In this document: piece after piece, positions 5,510 to 6,667 of the stretch
How positions within the stretch are numbered: position 1 is the first letter of the stretch
Layout: every line of letters starts with the position of its first letter
Assembly: GCA_016649475.1 (NCBI GenBank)
Contig: JAENXP010000132.1
Coordinates: 1 to 6,667 of the forward strand
Direction: 5' to 3'
Length of the DNA: 6,667 bases
Origin: Burkholderiales bacterium
Lineage (GTDB): Bacteria > Pseudomonadota > Gammaproteobacteria > Burkholderiales > SG8-39
The notes under the pieces: model-generated
Seen by the model: the letters and a program-made list of their open reading frames with translations, nothing else
Database searches by the model: none
What the model was told of the DNA's origin: nothing
Made by a program: the position numbers and the translations under genes

Positions 5510-6346
5510 TTATATCGATGCATTCTCCGCGGCACGCGCGCCGCTCACGCGGGCAATTCCGGCCAGATCCGGCCAGGATTGCAGCTGCCGATATCCATGC
5601 GCCTGGAGCAGTGCAGAGCAGGCCTCGGACTGATCGTAGCCATGCTCGAATAACAGCCATGCGCCCGGATTCAGGTGCGCCCCCGCTTTGGCGACGATGG
5701 CGCGGATGCAATCCAGCCCGTCGGCGCCGCCGACCAAAGCGCGCTGCGGTTCGAAGGCCAGATCACCCTGGCCAAGGTGCGGATCCCCAGCGGCGATGTA
5801 AGGCGGGTTGGAGACGATCAGGTCAAAGCTCTCTCCCGTCAGCGCGCCGAACCAGTCGCCGCAGAAAAACCGCACGCCGACTTTGTGGCGTTTTGCGTTT
5901 GCTCGCGAGACCGAAAGCGTCGCGTAATCCACGTCCACCGCGGTCACGCGCGCCTGCGGGCGCTCCCTCGCCAGTGCGACGGCGATCACGCCGCTGCCCG
6001 TTCCGAGGTCGAGTACGCGAACCGGCGCGTTCGCAGGGATGCGCTCGAGCGCGAGTTCGACGAGCAACTCGGTTTCGGGGCGCGGGATCAGCACGGACGG
6101 CGTGATCCCGAATTCGAGGCCGTAGAATTCGCGCACACCGAGAATGTAGGCAATGGGCTCGCCAAGGCTGCGGCGTTGCGCCAGGGCCGCAAACGCTTTC
6201 TGCGCCTCGGCGTCGGCGGCTTCGTCGGCATGCGCGATCAGCCAGGCGCGGCTCTTTCCTAGCACCCGCTCAAGCAGCATGCGCGCTTCCAGCAGCGGCA
6301 GGCCGCTCTGCGCCGCGAGTTCCGCTATGGTGGCGCCTGCGCTCAC
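5510..6346 (-). CDS. prmC: Peptide chain release factor N5-glutamine methyltransferase
   Basis: PrmC (HemK) transfers a methyl group from S-adenosylmethionine to the glutamine of the GGQ motif in release factors 1 and 2, which speeds translation termination. The 278 residues match the E. coli enzyme length. An N-terminal helical domain (about 1-75) is followed by VLIPRPETE (85-93), the SAM-binding motif [16 protein letters not shown] (112-126), acidic D138 after motif I, and NPPYI (180-184), whose side chains clamp the target glutamine. [13 protein letters not shown] (199-211) is the usual post-motif block. The start is GTG 6346, overlapping the prfA stop by four bases (GTGA). There is no good Shine-Dalgarno, so translation is probably coupled to prfA. 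Having the enzyme next to its own substrate gene is common in bacteria. Confidence 0.97.
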   Translation of the reverse strand: MSAGATIAELAAQSGLPLLEARMLLERVLGKSRAWLIAHADEAADAEAQKAFAALAQRRSLGEPIAYILGVREFYGLEFGITPSVLIPRPETELLVELALERIPANAPVRVLDLGTGSGVIAVALARERPQARVTAVDVDYATLSVSRANAKRHKVGVRFFCGDWFGALTGESFDLIVSNPPYIAAGDPHLGQGDLAFEPQRALVGGADGLDCIRAIVAKAGAHLNPGAWLLFEHGYDQSEACSALLQAHGYRQLQSWPDLAGIARVSGARAAENASI

Positions 6347-6667
6347 GGCTGGCTGGAAGCGCCGGCTTCCTCGCCCAGCGTGGCGAGCTGCTCGGCCTGG
6401 TGCTCGGCGGCGAGCGCCCCGGTCAACTCGGCGAGGTCGCCCTCCATGATGTCCTGGATCTTGTACAGAGTCAGATTGATGCGGTGATCGGTTACGCGCC
6501 CCTGCGGAAAATTGTAGGTGCGTATGCGTTCGGAGCGGTCGCCGCTGCCAATCAGACTTTTGCGTGTCGCTGCCTGCGCTGCCGCCTGCTCGCGCAATTG
6601 CTTGTCCTTGATGCGCGCCGCCAGCACCGACAGCGCCTGCGCCTTGTTCTTGTGCTTCGAACGCCCG
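6343..6667 (-). CDS. prfA: Peptide chain release factor 1 (RF1), C-terminal part; N-terminus beyond window
   Basis: The visible 107 or so residues are the RF1 C-terminus. [18 protein letters not shown] leads to [19 protein letters not shown], then [13 protein letters not shown] and the acidic tail ending [28 protein letters not shown] is diagnostic for class I release factors, and the run KALSVLxARI fits RF1 better than RF2. RF1 reads UAA and UAG and releases the peptide with its GGQ loop; the anticodon-like PxT motif and the GGQ lie outside this window. The last codons overlap prmC, whose product methylates this factor. It is the first visible gene of the minus-strand group. Confidence 0.96.
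   Translation of the reverse strand, partial: GRSKHKNKAQALSVLAARIKDKQLREQAAAQAATRKSLIGSGDRSERIRTYNFPQGRVTDHRINLTLYKIQDIMEGDLAELTGALAAEHQAEQLATLGEEAGASSQP

Noticed and set aside
5509..5514. Perfect TATAAT on the minus strand at the prmC stop, possible promoter for the thioesterase gene
   Set aside because: No -35-like hexamer at 16-18 nt and no extended -10 TG; the match arises from the last Ile codon, stop and next base.
4895..5653. 252-codon plus-strand open frame opposite the thioesterase gene
   Set aside because: Antisense shadow of a clear PaaI-family gene with its own ribosome site.
5518..6262. Two overlapping 195-codon plus-strand frames opposite prmC
   Set aside because: Arg/Ala/Pro-rich shadows with no domain; prmC on the other strand is unambiguous.

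Overview
This GC-rich window carries seven intact or edge-cut protein genes, one apparent gene remnant and short intergenic regions. It fits a betaproteobacterium, most likely of the Nitrosomonadales (Gallionella/Sulfuricella/Thiobacillus-like). That placement is inferred from two things: the prfA-prmC-grxD neighbourhood together with argH divergent from an AlgR-type regulator, and a Ser/Thr kinase with a cyclic-nucleotide domain of a kind I associate with iron- and sulfur-oxidising relatives. No rRNA, tRNA, CRISPR array, insertion sequence or phage gene is visible.

Left part (1-478): a LytTR-type (AlgR-like) response regulator runs off the left edge on the minus strand, divergent from argH. 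In Pseudomonas and many proteobacteria a membrane sensor kinase (AlgZ/FimS) sits between argH and algR. Here only about 33 codons of a minus-strand frame remain. They contain an AlgZ-like N-terminal motif and end in a GTGA overlap with the regulator start. This looks like a large internal deletion of the kinase gene.

Middle (478-3275, plus strand): argH, the last enzyme of arginine synthesis, is followed by a soluble Hanks-type Ser/Thr kinase fused to a C-terminal CRP-like cyclic-nucleotide-binding domain. The domain content resembles a cyclic-nucleotide-gated kinase, and this is the most interesting gene in the window.

Right part (3322-6667, minus strand, read right to left): prfA (release factor 1, C-terminal part), prmC (its glutamine methyltransferase, overlapping prfA by 4 nt), a PaaI-like hotdog thioesterase, grxD (monothiol glutaredoxin for Fe-S cluster handling) and aroF/aroG (DAHP synthase, first step of aromatic amino acid synthesis). 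prfA, prmC and the thioesterase look like one operon. grxD has its own good sigma70-type promoter with a palindrome just downstream. The 156-nt grxD-aroF spacer holds a sharp ACCCCC-TG-GGGGGT inverted repeat resembling CsoR/RcnR-family metal-sensor operators. The kinase gene and aroF converge on a GC-rich inverted repeat. No stretch over 300 nt lacks a gene.
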